A stretch of 64,000 nt of DNA from RGIG4079 sp045596365 (GCA_045596365.1 JAZOCE010000003.1:6681-70680); one strand, 5' to 3'; shown: positions 1 to 7,912, numbered from the stretch's first letter. Program-made: numbers and translations. Notes: generated by a model not told the origin, from the letters alone.

Positions 1-18
1 ACCAGTATATCTTGCCAT
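1..18 (-). CDS. rpsD: 30S ribosomal protein S4, first six codons only
   Basis: Only the start codon and five further codons are inside the window; on the minus strand they read MARYTG, the conserved beginning of bacterial uS4. S4 is a primary 16S rRNA binder of the small-subunit body and in E. coli also represses the alpha operon. The position after rpsM and rpsK is the standard alpha-operon order, which supports the call despite the short fragment. It is preceded by an unusually long 150-base gap containing a hairpin. Confidence 0.85.
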
Positions 19-168
19 TTTTAATTCATTTTTTTATGAGACATCGAATGTTTCTTAGTGCAGCCGCGACCATAGAGAGGTGATAAAATTATGGTCTTTC
101 ACAATCAAAACACTGCCGTTTGTCTCTTGTTAAATAATTAGTGTGTCACAAAAGAGAATTAATGAATA
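19..168 (-). promoter_or_regulatory. rpsK-rpsD intercistronic region with hairpin, candidate S4 leader
   Basis: This is a 150-base noncoding gap in an operon whose other spacers are mostly under 40 bases. It contains an inverted repeat, GACCATA at 68-74 and TATGGTC at 90-96, with a 15-base loop. No TAnnTTTG promoter box was found on the minus strand. Because the downstream gene encodes S4, the translational regulator of the alpha operon in E. coli, an RNA control site is plausible, but this is inference. Confidence 0.4.
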
Positions 169-558
169 TTATACTCTTCTTCTCTTAGGAGGACGACATC
201 CGTTGTGTGGAAGTGGAGTAACGTCGATGATTTCAGTTACTTCGATACCAGCACCATGTACTGTACGAATTGCTGACTCGCGACCATTTCCAGGTCCTTT
301 AACGTATGCTTTCACTTTGCGCAAACCAAGGTCAAATGCAACCTTTGCGCAATCTTGTGCAGCCATTTGAGCAGCATATGGCGTGTTCTTTTTTGAACCA
401 CGGAATCCCATTTTACCTGCACTTGACCAAGAAATTACTTGACCTTCGCTGTTGGCTAAGCACACAATGATGTTGTTGAAAGATGAGTGAACATGAAGTT
501 GGCCAGCGGCATCAACTTTAACGTTTCTCTTCTTAGCTGCGACTGTTTTTTTTGCCAT
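169..558 (-). CDS. rpsK: 30S ribosomal protein S11
   Basis: 129-residue uS11, the family's usual length. It forms part of the small-subunit platform near the 3' end of 16S rRNA and the mRNA exit. The conserved core is visible: HVHSSFNNIIV near residue 22, a GFRGSKKNTPYAAQ segment, the GPGNGRESAIR loop, and the basic C-terminus ending HNGCRPPKRRRV. It lies 9 bases after rpsM and is followed by the long gap before rpsD. Nothing is missing or truncated. Confidence 0.98.
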   Translation of the reverse strand: MAKKTVAAKKRNVKVDAAGQLHVHSSFNNIIVCLANSEGQVISWSSAGKMGFRGSKKNTPYAAQMAAQDCAKVAFDLGLRKVKAYVKGPGNGRESAIRTVHGAGIEVTEIIDVTPLPHNGCRPPKRRRV

Positions 559-567
559 ATTATCTTA

Positions 568-948
568 TTATTTAGTAGCTTTCTTTTTGTTAGCAACAGT
601 TTTCTTGCGACCTTTACGTGTACGAGCGTTATTTTTAGTGCTTTGTCCACGAAGAGGAAGACCAATACGATGACGAATACCACGGTAGCAACCGATATCC
701 ATCAAACGTTTAATATTAAGTTGAATTTCACTGCGAAGATCACCTTCAACTTTATAGTTAGCGCTAATTACTTCACGTACTTTAGCTGCTTGAGCGTCGG
801 TCCAATCTTTTACTTTAATGTTTTTATCAACACCAGCCTTCTCAAGAATTGAGTTAGCTGCACTACGACCGATGCCGAAAATATAAGTCAAGGCGATTTC
901 ACCTCTTTTGTTTTGGGGGAGGTCAACTCCCACGATTCTTACTGCCAT
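568..948 (-). CDS. rpsM: 30S ribosomal protein S13
   Basis: 126-residue uS13, a head protein of the small subunit that touches P-site tRNA and forms bridges to the large subunit with L5. It begins MAVRIVGVDLPQNKRGEIAL, has the conserved helix-two-turn-helix segment (YIFGIGRSAANSIL), then RHRIGLPLRGQSTKNNARTR, and a lysine-rich tail typical for the family. It follows rpmJ by 37 bases and precedes rpsK by 9, the usual alpha-operon order. Confidence 0.98.
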   Translation of the reverse strand: MAVRIVGVDLPQNKRGEIALTYIFGIGRSAANSILEKAGVDKNIKVKDWTDAQAAKVREVISANYKVEGDLRSEIQLNIKRLMDIGCYRGIRHRIGLPLRGQSTKNNARTRKGRKKTVANKKKATK

Positions 949-985
949 ATCTTATTGACTAATTTATTTGCAAAAATAACAAATA

Positions 986-1102
986 TTATCCTTGACGTAG
1001 TTTATACTTAGGGTTTTTCTTATTGATCACATACAAACGTCCCTTGCGACGTACAATTTTGCTGTCTGGGGTGCGCTTCTTAACTGAGGCTCTAACTTTC
1101 AT
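986..1102 (-). CDS. rpmJ: 50S ribosomal protein L36, zinc-ligand-free form
   Basis: A 38-codon gene, found by translating the gap between infA and rpsM. It begins MKVRASVKKRTPDSK, continues IVRRKGRLYVINKKNPKYK and ends LRQG, clearly bL36. The usual zinc ribbon cysteines and histidine are all replaced (CRNCK by TPDSK, and the later C and H by N and Y), so this is the so-called C-minus form. bL36 helps organise 23S rRNA near the peptidyl-transferase base. It lies 17 bases after infA. Confidence 0.95.
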   Translation of the reverse strand: MKVRASVKKRTPDSKIVRRKGRLYVINKKNPKYKLRQG

Positions 1103-1119
1103 ATCTTATATTTTTATTA

Positions 1120-1338
1120 TTATTTGTATCTAAATGCAATTCGACCTTTTGAGAGGTCATAGGGAGACATCTCGACGCGTACTTTGTCGCCGGGAAGAAT
1201 TTTAATGTAATGCATTCGCATTTTGCCTGAAATGTGAGCAGTGATTTCATGCCCATTTTCCAGTTCGACACGGAACATTGCGTTGGATAATGCCTCTACG
1301 ATGACTCCGTCTTGTTCGATTGCAGCTTGTTTTGCCAT
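1120..1338 (-). CDS. infA: Translation initiation factor IF-1
   Basis: 72 residues, the exact typical length of bacterial IF-1, a single OB-fold that binds the 30S A site and cooperates with IF-2 and IF-3 during initiation. Recognisable features are EALSNAMFRVELENGHEITAH, the SGKMRMHYIKILPGDKV strand region and the C-terminal DLSKGRIAFRYK. It sits between map and rpmJ, as in most bacteria that keep infA in the spc-alpha cluster. Confidence 0.98.
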   Translation of the reverse strand: MAKQAAIEQDGVIVEALSNAMFRVELENGHEITAHISGKMRMHYIKILPGDKVRVEMSPYDLSKGRIAFRYK

Positions 1339-1347
1339 ATAATAATC

Positions 1348-2130
1348 TTAAATAAATCTATCACCAAGCACCTCTTGGATATAGTCAAATGTTGTTAATA
1401 TTTCAGCCTTTCCATTAACTACCGCTACTGTGTGCTCATAATGAGCTGAAGGTTTGCCATCCTTTGTTGAACATGTCCAACCATCTGATGCAATCTTCAC
1501 ATTGCGACTTCCAAGGTTTATCATTGGCTCAATTGCAAGACACATGCCATTTTTAATTATAGGACCTGTTCCACGGCGTCCATAATTAGGCACCTCGGGA
1601 TCTTCATGCATCTTTTTACCTATACCATGACCACACATTTCACGAACAACCGTATAACCACGAGTTTCACAATATGTTTGAATGGCATTTGCTATATCAC
1701 CAATGCGTTTTCCTTCAACACATGCTTCAATTCCTTTATAAAGAGATTCTTTTGTTGTTTTACACAAGTTCAAAACTTTTTCATCAACATCTCCCACAGG
1801 AAAAGTATAGCATGTATCTCCATTAAAACCTTTATATTCCACTACACAATCAGTTCCGATAATATCACCTTCTCTAAGAGTGTAGTTTGATGGAAAACCA
1901 TGAACTACTACTTCATTGACTTCTATACAAAGAGTTCCGGGAAATCCGCCATAACCTAAACAAGCCGGACGACCACCATTATCAAGAATAAATTCGCGGG
2001 CAATGGTGTCAAGTTTATGAGTAGTAACTCCCGGTGCCACCCACTTGGCGACTTCGCCAAGTGTGCGACTCACGAGATTGTTAGCTTCTCTCATAAGCTG
2101 AATTTCTTCGGGTGTCTTTAGATAGATCAT
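1348..2130 (-). CDS. map: Type I methionine aminopeptidase
   Basis: 260-residue pita-bread metalloprotease that removes the initiator methionine from nascent proteins. Metal ligands can be read: the Asp in IGTDCVV, the Asp in FNGDTCYTF, the His in GHGIGKKMH, and the Glu residues in IEPMI and HYEHTV; the substrate-side HGFPS histidine is also present. There is no N-terminal zinc-finger or SH3-binding extension. It lies 29 bases after secY; adk, which separates these genes in many bacteria, is absent here. Confidence 0.97.
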   Translation of the reverse strand: MIYLKTPEEIQLMREANNLVSRTLGEVAKWVAPGVTTHKLDTIAREFILDNGGRPACLGYGGFPGTLCIEVNEVVVHGFPSNYTLREGDIIGTDCVVEYKGFNGDTCYTFPVGDVDEKVLNLCKTTKESLYKGIEACVEGKRIGDIANAIQTYCETRGYTVVREMCGHGIGKKMHEDPEVPNYGRRGTGPIIKNGMCLAIEPMINLGSRNVKIASDGWTCSTKDGKPSAHYEHTVAVVNGKAEILTTFDYIQEVLGDRFI

Positions 2131-2159
2131 TTCAATCTTAAAGTAGCTTATGATTATGA

Positions 2160-3509
2160 TTAGTAGGCACTACCTGTTGTACGGCCCTTAATCTTTCCAT
2201 CTTTCATTAAACCATCATAATGATGCATCATCAAGTGGCTTTCTACTTGTTGTAGTGTATCAAGGACAACTCCAACAAGAATTAGCAATGATGTTCCGCC
2301 GAAGAATTGCGCGAAATTTTGGCTAATACCAAAGAAACGTGCAAATGCGGGTAAGATTGCCACTATACCAAGGAATATAGATCCTGGCAATGTGATGCGA
2401 GACATGATAGAATCAAGATATTCAGCAGTCTTCTTTCCTGGTTTTACACCGGGGATAAAACCATTGTTACGTTTCATATCTTCAGCCATCTGAGTAGGAC
2501 GCACTGTGATTGCAGTATAGAAATAGGTAAATGCCACAATCATTACGAAATAAACAAGGTTATACCAAAAGCCGTTAATATCAGAGAACGTACTGAAGAA
2601 GCCTGTTCCACTCTCACTTGATCCGAAACCGGCTAAAGTGATAGGAATAAACATAATTGCCTGAGCAAAAATTATTGGCATTACACCAGCAGCATTAACT
2701 TTCAATGGAATATATTGACGAGCGCCACCATATTGCTTGTTACCTACGATGCGTTTAGCATATTGCACGGGCACTTTGCGAGTACCTTGTACAAGAAGCA
2801 CTGCACCGATAACAACAGCAAATAGAAGAATTATCTCAACAATAAACATGATAAGACCACCTTCAGAACCTGTTGACCCTGGGAGGCGGCTTGTAAATTC
2901 ATAGAAAATAGCTCCAGGGAAACGGGCAATAATACCAACCAAGATGATGAACGAAATACCATTTCCGATACCACGATCAGTAATGCGTTCACCAAGCCAC
3001 ATGATAAACATTGAACCTGCGGCAAGGATGATAGTTAGGAATGCTATAGTCCAAAAACCCATAGCAACATGTCCACCGGCACCATTTACTTGTACTTGCA
3101 GATTTACAAGATAAGCAGGAGCTTGGAGCAATAGAATTAATACTGTGAGATAACGAGTGTACTGGTTCAATTTTTGACGACCACTCTCTCCTTCTCTTTG
3201 CATTTTTTGAAAAGAAGGCAATACCATACCCAACAATTGTATCACGATTGAAGCAGTGATATAGGGCATAATACCAAGCGCAAAGATTGACGCTTGCGAG
3301 AATGCGCCACCTGAGAACATATCAAGAAGCTGCATGAGACCACTCTTGTTAGTAAAATTAGCAAGAGCGTCCAAATCATCGGGATGAAATCCGGGAAGCA
3401 CAACGTAACATCCCAATCGGTACACAAGTACCAATAGGAGTGTTACAATGATGCGCTTGCGCAGTTCCTCAATCGCCCAAATGTTTTTTATGGTTTGAAT
3501 AAATCTCAT
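2160..3509 (-). CDS. secY: Sec translocon channel subunit SecY
   Basis: 449-residue inner-membrane protein, the pore of the SecYEG protein-export channel. It starts MRFIQTIKNIWAIEELRKRI, the usual amphipathic N-terminus, followed by about ten hydrophobic segments and the cytosolic loops with GERITDRGIGNGIS and RRNNGFIPGVKPG, which bind SecA and ribosomes. The length agrees with Bacteroidales SecY. It lies 5 bases after rplO, so translation is probably coupled to the ribosomal genes. Confidence 0.98.
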   Translation of the reverse strand: MRFIQTIKNIWAIEELRKRIIVTLLLVLVYRLGCYVVLPGFHPDDLDALANFTNKSGLMQLLDMFSGGAFSQASIFALGIMPYITASIVIQLLGMVLPSFQKMQREGESGRQKLNQYTRYLTVLILLLQAPAYLVNLQVQVNGAGGHVAMGFWTIAFLTIILAAGSMFIMWLGERITDRGIGNGISFIILVGIIARFPGAIFYEFTSRLPGSTGSEGGLIMFIVEIILLFAVVIGAVLLVQGTRKVPVQYAKRIVGNKQYGGARQYIPLKVNAAGVMPIIFAQAIMFIPITLAGFGSSESGTGFFSTFSDINGFWYNLVYFVMIVAFTYFYTAITVRPTQMAEDMKRNNGFIPGVKPGKKTAEYLDSIMSRITLPGSIFLGIVAILPAFARFFGISQNFAQFFGGTSLLILVGVVLDTLQQVESHLMMHHYDGLMKDGKIKGRTTGSAY

Positions 3510-3514
3510 TATTT

Positions 3515-3961
3515 TTAGACTTTATTGATTGAACCACCAGCTGCTTCGATAGCTTGTTGAGCTGCAGCAGAGAATGCATTGGCTTCTACAGCAACCTTGC
3601 GAGTGATAGCACCATTAGCAAGAATCTTAACAAGTTGCTTACGGTTGATGTATCCTGCAGCACGGAGCTCTTCGATACCCACCTTTTCAAGATTTTTAGC
3701 AACTGCAAGATTTTCAATATCGCTAATGTTGATAGCTTTATACTCTACGCGGTTGATATTTTTGAAACCAAATTTAGGCAAACGACGTTGCAAAGGCATT
3801 TGACCGCCTTCGAAACCGATTTTACGGCTATAACCAGAACGAGATTTAGCACCTTTGTGACCACGGGTAGAAGTACCTCCTTTACCAGAACCGGCACCAC
3901 GACCAATACGTGTTTTGTTCTTAGTTGAGCCAACGGCTGGTTGTAAATTACTTAATTCCAT
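3515..3961 (-). CDS. rplO: 50S ribosomal protein L15
   Basis: 148-residue uL15, a late-assembly large-subunit protein that reaches into 23S rRNA. The glycine- and arginine-rich N-terminal extension is typical (MELSNLQPAVGSTKNKTRIG, then the GSGKGGTSTRGHKG motif), followed by the FEGGQMPLQRRLPKFGF core and the C-terminal globular domain. It lies between rpmD (13-base gap) and secY (5-base gap), the universal order. Confidence 0.98.
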   Translation of the reverse strand: MELSNLQPAVGSTKNKTRIGRGAGSGKGGTSTRGHKGAKSRSGYSRKIGFEGGQMPLQRRLPKFGFKNINRVEYKAINISDIENLAVAKNLEKVGIEELRAAGYINRKQLVKILANGAITRKVAVEANAFSAAAQQAIEAAGGSINKV

Positions 3962-3974
3962 AGTTTGAAATATT

Positions 3975-4154
3975 TTAAGCGTTGGTCACTTCTACTAAAT
4001 GACGAACTTTGTTAACCATTCCCATCACAGCGGGTGTATCTTCTTTCACCACAGTGTGATTCATTTTCTTCAAGCCAAGAGCGTCAAGAGTGCGTTTTTG
4101 CACTGCAGGACATTTGATGCGGCTTTTTACTTGTGTAATTTTAATTTGTGCCAT
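3975..4154 (-). CDS. rpmD: 50S ribosomal protein L30
   Basis: A 59-residue gene found by translating the gap between rpsE and rplO. It starts MAQIKITQVKSRI, continues CPAVQKRTLDALGLKKMN and ends HLVEVTNA, matching bacterial uL30, the short form without the archaeal extension. It binds the large-subunit domain II region. It begins 14 bases after the rpsE stop and ends 13 bases before rplO, in standard spc-operon order. Confidence 0.97.
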   Translation of the reverse strand: MAQIKITQVKSRIKCPAVQKRTLDALGLKKMNHTVVKEDTPAVMGMVNKVRHLVEVTNA

Positions 4155-4168
4155 TGTAGTTGCGCTGA

Positions 4169-4687
4169 TTAACCGTTAAACACTTTGTCAACTGAAATAC
4201 CACGATTTTGAGCTACAGTCATAGGGCTTCTCATTTCGCCAAGAGCAGCGATTGTAGCCTTCACAAGGTTGTGAGGGTTAGAAGAGCCTTTTGATTTGGC
4301 AAGCACGTCGGTAACACCAACGCTTTCAAGTACTGCACGCATCGCACCACCGGCTTTAACTCCAGTACCGGCAGAAGCTGGTTTAAGGATAATGCGAGAG
4401 CCACCAAATTTAGCAACTTGTTCGTGAGGAATAGTACCTTTGTGAACAGGTACTTTAATAAGATTCTTTTTAGCTGATTCAACGCCTTTAGCGATAGCAG
4501 CTGTAACTTCGTTGGCCTTACCGAGTCCCCAGCCTACGATGCCGTTTTCATTACCTACGACAACGATTGCAGCAAAAGTGAATGTACGTCCACCTTTTGT
4601 TACTTTGGTAACACGGTTAATGGCAACAAGGCGATCTTTTAATTCAAGATCATTAGTTGATTTTACTCTATTATTCTTATTTGCCAT
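4169..4687 (-). CDS. rpsE: 30S ribosomal protein S5
   Basis: 172-residue uS5. With S3 and S4 it lines the mRNA entry tunnel and influences decoding fidelity. The double-stranded-RNA-binding-like N-domain (VTKGGRTFTFAAIVVVGNENG, in two parts) with GWGLGKANEV and the C-domain ending in the VEQ-like region are intact. The order rplR-rpsE-rpmD is the spc-operon norm; it starts 5 bases after rplR. Confidence 0.98.
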   Translation of the reverse strand: MANKNNRVKSTNDLELKDRLVAINRVTKVTKGGRTFTFAAIVVVGNENGIVGWGLGKANEVTAAIAKGVESAKKNLIKVPVHKGTIPHEQVAKFGGSRIILKPASAGTGVKAGGAMRAVLESVGVTDVLAKSKGSSNPHNLVKATIAALGEMRSPMTVAQNRGISVDKVFNG

Positions 4688-4692
4688 AATTC

Positions 4693-5034
4693 TTAAAATT
4701 TAAGTCCGCCATTACGAGCGGCGTCAGCCAATGATTTAACACGACCGTGGAACAAATATCCGTTACGGTCAAATACTACTTCAGTGATACCGGCAGCAAT
4801 AGCTTTTTGTGCGATAGCTTCGCCTACTTTAGCTGCGATTTCAATTTTAGTACCTTGCTCAATTCCTTTTGAAGAAGCAGCGGCAAGAGTCTTGCCTGCC
4901 AAGTCGTCAACGAGCTGTACATAAATCTGCTTGTTGCTGCGGAATACCGTCATGCGAGGACGTGCTGCGGTGCCAGACACTTTTCCACGGATACGGGTTT
5001 TGATTTTATTTCTTCTTTGTATCTTAGATATCAT
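4693..5034 (-). CDS. rplR: 50S ribosomal protein L18
   Basis: 113-residue uL18, one of the three 5S rRNA-binding proteins of the large subunit's central protuberance. The basic N-terminus (MISKIQRRNKIKTRIRGKV), the RPRMTVFRSNKQIYVQLVDD strand region and the C-terminal FDRNGYLFHGRVKSLADAAR segment are all recognised. It lies 17 bases after rplF and 5 before rpsE. Confidence 0.98.
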   Translation of the reverse strand: MISKIQRRNKIKTRIRGKVSGTAARPRMTVFRSNKQIYVQLVDDLAGKTLAAASSKGIEQGTKIEIAAKVGEAIAQKAIAAGITEVVFDRNGYLFHGRVKSLADAARNGGLKF

Positions 5035-5051
5035 GATTCTGTCTATTTTAC

Positions 5052-5606
5052 TTATTTAGCACCTGCTGATTTACCTGACTTGCGGCGAATAACTTCACCA
5101 ACAAACTTGATACCTTTGCCTTTATAAGGTTCTGGCTTACGTAATGAGCGGATTTTTGCACACACTTGACCTAAAAGTTGTTTGTCGCCACTTTCAAGAA
5201 TGATAAGAGGGTTCTTATTTCTTTCTGTTTTAGCTTCAACTTTAATTTCTTTAGGAAGTTTGATATATATTGCGTGAGAGAAACCAAGTGAAAGTTCAAG
5301 CACTTGACCTTCAGCAGAAGCACGGTAACCTACACCCACTAATTCCATTTCTTTGCGATAGCCTGTAGAAACTCCAACAACCATGTTGTTAATCAACGCG
5401 CGATAAAGACCATGTTGAGCACGGTGTTCGCGAGCATCAGAAGGACGAGAGATTACTACTTGACCATCTTCGATTTTGATATCGAGTTCTGGGTTAACTT
5501 TTTGAGTAAGTTCACCTTTAGGACCTTTTACAGTTACTACGCCGTCATTAACTTGGACAGTAACGCCTGCAGGAATTGCTATTGGAGCTTTACCTATTCT
5601 TGACAT
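5052..5606 (-). CDS. rplF: 50S ribosomal protein L6
   Basis: 184-residue uL6, built of two repeated alpha/beta RNA-binding domains near the factor-binding stalk. It begins MSRIGKAPIAIPAGVTVQV with the VKGPKGELTQ turn, and the second domain ends with RSLRKPEPYKGKGIKF, the diagnostic C-terminal signature. A purine-rich stretch (GGAGGTAAG on the coding strand) lies just upstream of the ATG, one of the few Shine-Dalgarno-like sites in the operon. Confidence 0.98.
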   Translation of the reverse strand: MSRIGKAPIAIPAGVTVQVNDGVVTVKGPKGELTQKVNPELDIKIEDGQVVISRPSDAREHRAQHGLYRALINNMVVGVSTGYRKEMELVGVGYRASAEGQVLELSLGFSHAIYIKLPKEIKVEAKTERNKNPLIILESGDKQLLGQVCAKIRSLRKPEPYKGKGIKFVGEVIRRKSGKSAGAK

Positions 5607-5625
5607 AATTCTTACCTCCTATTAA

Positions 5626-6024
5626 TTAATAAACGTAACATAGTACTTCACCACCAATCTTAAGATCGCGTGCTGCCTTGTTTGTCATCACGCCTCTTGA
5701 AGTAGAAAGGATAGCGATACCTAAACCATTTAACACTCGTGGCATATCTTTGTAGCCTGTGTATTGACGAAGACCTGGACGAGAAACGCGTTTAAGACCT
5801 TTGATAGCGTTCACTTTGTCTACAGGATCGTATTTCAAGGCGATCTTGATAGTACCTGCGGGGGTTTCACCCTCTATAAACTTATAATTAAGAATATAGC
5901 CTTGTTCAAAAAGAATCTTTGTGATTTCTTTTTTCAAGTTTGAGGCTGGGATCTCGACTACACGATGTTGAGCCTTGATCGCATTCCTCAATCTTGTTAA
6001 ATAATCTGCTATTGGATCAGTCAT
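5626..6024 (-). CDS. rpsH: 30S ribosomal protein S8
   Basis: 132-residue uS8, a primary 16S rRNA binder of the central domain and, in E. coli, translational repressor of the spc operon. It starts MTDPIADYLTRLRNAIKA and ends with the RNA-binding signature STSRGVMTNKAARDLKIGGEV (residues about 106-126) and YVY. It is preceded by an 86-base spacer with two hairpins, exceptional in this operon. Confidence 0.98.
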   Translation of the reverse strand: MTDPIADYLTRLRNAIKAQHRVVEIPASNLKKEITKILFEQGYILNYKFIEGETPAGTIKIALKYDPVDKVNAIKGLKRVSRPGLRQYTGYKDMPRVLNGLGIAILSTSRGVMTNKAARDLKIGGEVLCYVY

Positions 6025-6110
6025 TTTTATTAATTGTTTAAATTGATTGGGATTATCCCAACAATATTTAATACTCTCAGTATTTTAATTTGCAAAGTGA
6101 TCGTTTAAAA
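6025..6110 (-). promoter_or_regulatory. rpsN-rpsH spacer with two tandem hairpins
   Basis: Two perfect short inverted repeats occur in 86 bases: TTGGGA (6047-6052) with TCCCAA (6056-6061), extended by ATTG/CAAT flanks, and AATACT (6070-6075) with AGTATT (6079-6084). No promoter box is seen. The structured leader immediately upstream of rpsH suggests translational control, possibly by S8, although in E. coli the S8 site lies near rplE. The function is inferred. Confidence 0.4.
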
Positions 6111-6380
6111 TTACCAGCTTGCTTTCTTTACACCGGGAATAAGACCGGCAGAAGCCATTTCGCGGAATTGAATACGAGAAATTCCAAATTGACGCATATA
6201 TCCTTTAGGACGACCTGTGATGCTGCAACGATTGTGCAAGCGAACAGATGATGCGTTTTTAGGAATAAGTTGAAGAGCTTCGTAGTCGCCAGCTTCTTTC
6301 AAAGCAGCTTTTTTAGCAGCGAATTTTGCTACGAGTTTAGCTCTCTTCACTTCGCGGGCTTTCATTGATTCTTTAGCCAT
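6111..6380 (-). CDS. rpsN: 30S ribosomal protein S14, long zinc-free form
   Basis: 89-residue uS14 of the small-subunit head. This is the long form that lacks the four zinc-binding cysteines of the short (about 61-residue) type. The C-terminus has the RLHNRCSITGRPKGYMRQFG signature and ends GLIPGVKKASW. It lies 8 bases after rplE and begins the structured spacer before rpsH. Like L36 here, it does not need zinc. Confidence 0.97.
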   Translation of the reverse strand: MAKESMKAREVKRAKLVAKFAAKKAALKEAGDYEALQLIPKNASSVRLHNRCSITGRPKGYMRQFGISRIQFREMASAGLIPGVKKASW

Positions 6381-6388
6381 ACTTTGTT

Positions 6389-6937
6389 TTATTTAGCGTT
6401 TTTGAAAGGTAATCCAAATTGCTTGAGAAGAGCATAACCTTCTTCATCAGTATTAGCTGAAGTCACAAATGTGATGTTCATACCAAGCATTTTGGTAATG
6501 TTATCAATGTTGATTTCAGGGAAGATGATTTGTTCAGTGATACCAAGTGTATAGTTACCACGACCATCAAGTTTTCCTTCAATACCTTTAAAGTCACGAA
6601 TACGAGGCAACGCAATGCGGATAAGACGTTCTAAGAACTCATACATGTGATCACGACGAAGAGTTACCATAACTCCAACTGGCATTTTCTTACGAAGTTT
6701 GAAGTTAGAGATGTCTTTCTTAGAAAGAGTTGCAACAGCTTTTTGACCAGTGATTGCAGTAAGTTCATTGATAGCAGTCTCAATGATTTTTTTGTCTTGA
6801 GTTGCTTGACCGAGACCTTGATTGATCACGATTTTTTTCAACTTAGGCACTTGCATAACAGTGCTATAGTTGAATTCCTTCATAAGAGCGGGAACAATGC
6901 GCTCTAGATAATCTTTTTTAAGAGTTGTAGTGCTCAT
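6389..6937 (-). CDS. rplE: 50S ribosomal protein L5
   Basis: 182-residue uL5, which binds 5S rRNA and forms an intersubunit bridge with S13. Signatures include VPKLKKIVINQGLGQA near residue 30, the GVMVTLRRDHMYEFLERL helix, and the C-terminal GMNITFVTSANTDEEGYALL. Its ATG shares one base with the rplX stop codon (TAATG), implying translational coupling. Confidence 0.98.
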   Translation of the reverse strand: MSTTTLKKDYLERIVPALMKEFNYSTVMQVPKLKKIVINQGLGQATQDKKIIETAINELTAITGQKAVATLSKKDISNFKLRKKMPVGVMVTLRRDHMYEFLERLIRIALPRIRDFKGIEGKLDGRGNYTLGITEQIIFPEINIDNITKMLGMNITFVTSANTDEEGYALLKQFGLPFKNAK

Positions 6938-7257
6938 TATTTAATCTCCTCTCCTGATTTTTTAGAATAACGTACTGTAACTCCCTTATCATTCTTACGA
7001 CGACCAATGCGAGTAGGTTTGCCACTCTTTGGGTCCAAGAGGCTGAGGTTGGAGATGTGAATAGGAGCTTCCATCTTAACGATGCCGCCCTGTGGATGTT
7101 TTGCATTGGGTTTAGTGCTCTTTGACACTACATTGATACCTTCTACGATAGCGCGTTGCTTTTCAACAAGCACAGAAAGCACACGGCCTTGTTTACCGCG
7201 ATCTTCACCGCTAAGTACATAAACTGTATCGCCCTTTTTAATATGTAATTTGCTCAT
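6937..7257 (-). CDS. rplX: 50S ribosomal protein L24
   Basis: 106-residue uL24, an assembly-initiator protein at the 5' end of 23S rRNA near the tunnel exit. The KOW motif lies at the start (KKGDTVYVLSGEDRGKQGRV, residues about 7-26), followed by GINVVSKSTKPNAKHPQGG. Its stop overlaps the rplE start by one base, and it follows rplN by 20 bases. Confidence 0.98.
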   Translation of the reverse strand: MSKLHIKKGDTVYVLSGEDRGKQGRVLSVLVEKQRAIVEGINVVSKSTKPNAKHPQGGIVKMEAPIHISNLSLLDPKSGKPTRIGRRKNDKGVTVRYSKKSGEEIK

Positions 7258-7277
7258 TACTTAATTTATTCTACGGG

Positions 7278-7643
7278 TTAAAGTACTTCTGGAGCGAGTG
7301 AAACAATCTTCATATTTGTGGCACGTAGTTCACGAGCAACTGGGCCAAAAATACGAGTACCGCGAAGTTCACCAGCGTTGTTCAATAACACACATGCGTT
7401 GTCGTCAAAGCGAATGTATGAACCATCAGCACGACGCACTTCTTTCTTTGTACGAACGACAACTGCTTTTGATACAGTACCTTTCTTTACGTCAGATGAA
7501 GGGATAACACTTTTCACTGTTACTACAATGATGTCTCCAACTGATGCGTAACGACGACCTGTACCACCTAATACACGGATGCAAAGAGCTTCTTTTGCAC
7601 CACTGTTATCTGCTACGGTTAAACGGCTTTCAGTCTGTATCAT
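7278..7643 (-). CDS. rplN: 50S ribosomal protein L14
   Basis: 121-residue uL14, which lies at the subunit interface and contributes bridges to 16S rRNA. It starts MIQTESRLTVADNSGAKEAL, then has the YASVGDIIVVTVKSVIPSS barrel strands, the VVRTKKEVRRADGSYIRFDD loop and GTRIFGPVARELR. The length is one residue short of E. coli's, within the family norm. It begins 2 bases after rpsQ. Confidence 0.98.
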   Translation of the reverse strand: MIQTESRLTVADNSGAKEALCIRVLGGTGRRYASVGDIIVVTVKSVIPSSDVKKGTVSKAVVVRTKKEVRRADGSYIRFDDNACVLLNNAGELRGTRIFGPVARELRATNMKIVSLAPEVL

Positions 7644-7645
7644 AA

Positions 7646-7903
7646 TTATTTAACTTTTTCGATTATTTCTACTAATCTCCATCTTTTTGTTTTGCTCAGG
7701 GGACGAGTTTCCATCAGCTTCACAGTATCGCCAACACTACACTCATTCTTTTCATCATGAGCATGATATTTCTTTGTCTTGTTGACAAATTTACCGTAAA
7801 TAGGGTGTTTTTCTTTCCACTTAATTGTTACAGTGATAGTTTTGTCACCCTTGTTGCTCGATACAACCCCAATACGTTCTTTTCTTAAATTTCTCTTTTC
7901 CAT
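7646..7903 (-). CDS. rpsQ: 30S ribosomal protein S17
   Basis: 85-residue uS17, an OB-fold primary binder of the 16S rRNA 5' domain. The N-terminal KERIGVVSSNKGDKTITVTI strand pair, the YGKFVNKTKKYHAHDEKN loop and the DTVKLMETRPLSKTKRWRL signature are present. It is spaced 9 bases from rpmC and 2 from rplN. Confidence 0.98.
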   Translation of the reverse strand: MEKRNLRKERIGVVSSNKGDKTITVTIKWKEKHPIYGKFVNKTKKYHAHDEKNECSVGDTVKLMETRPLSKTKRWRLVEIIEKVK

Positions 7904-7912
7904 TTCTTGGGA

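Noticed and set aside
971..978. TATTTTTG on the minus strand between rpmJ and rpsM
   Set aside because: No -33 partner; the spacer is just 37 bases, so a promoter is unlikely.
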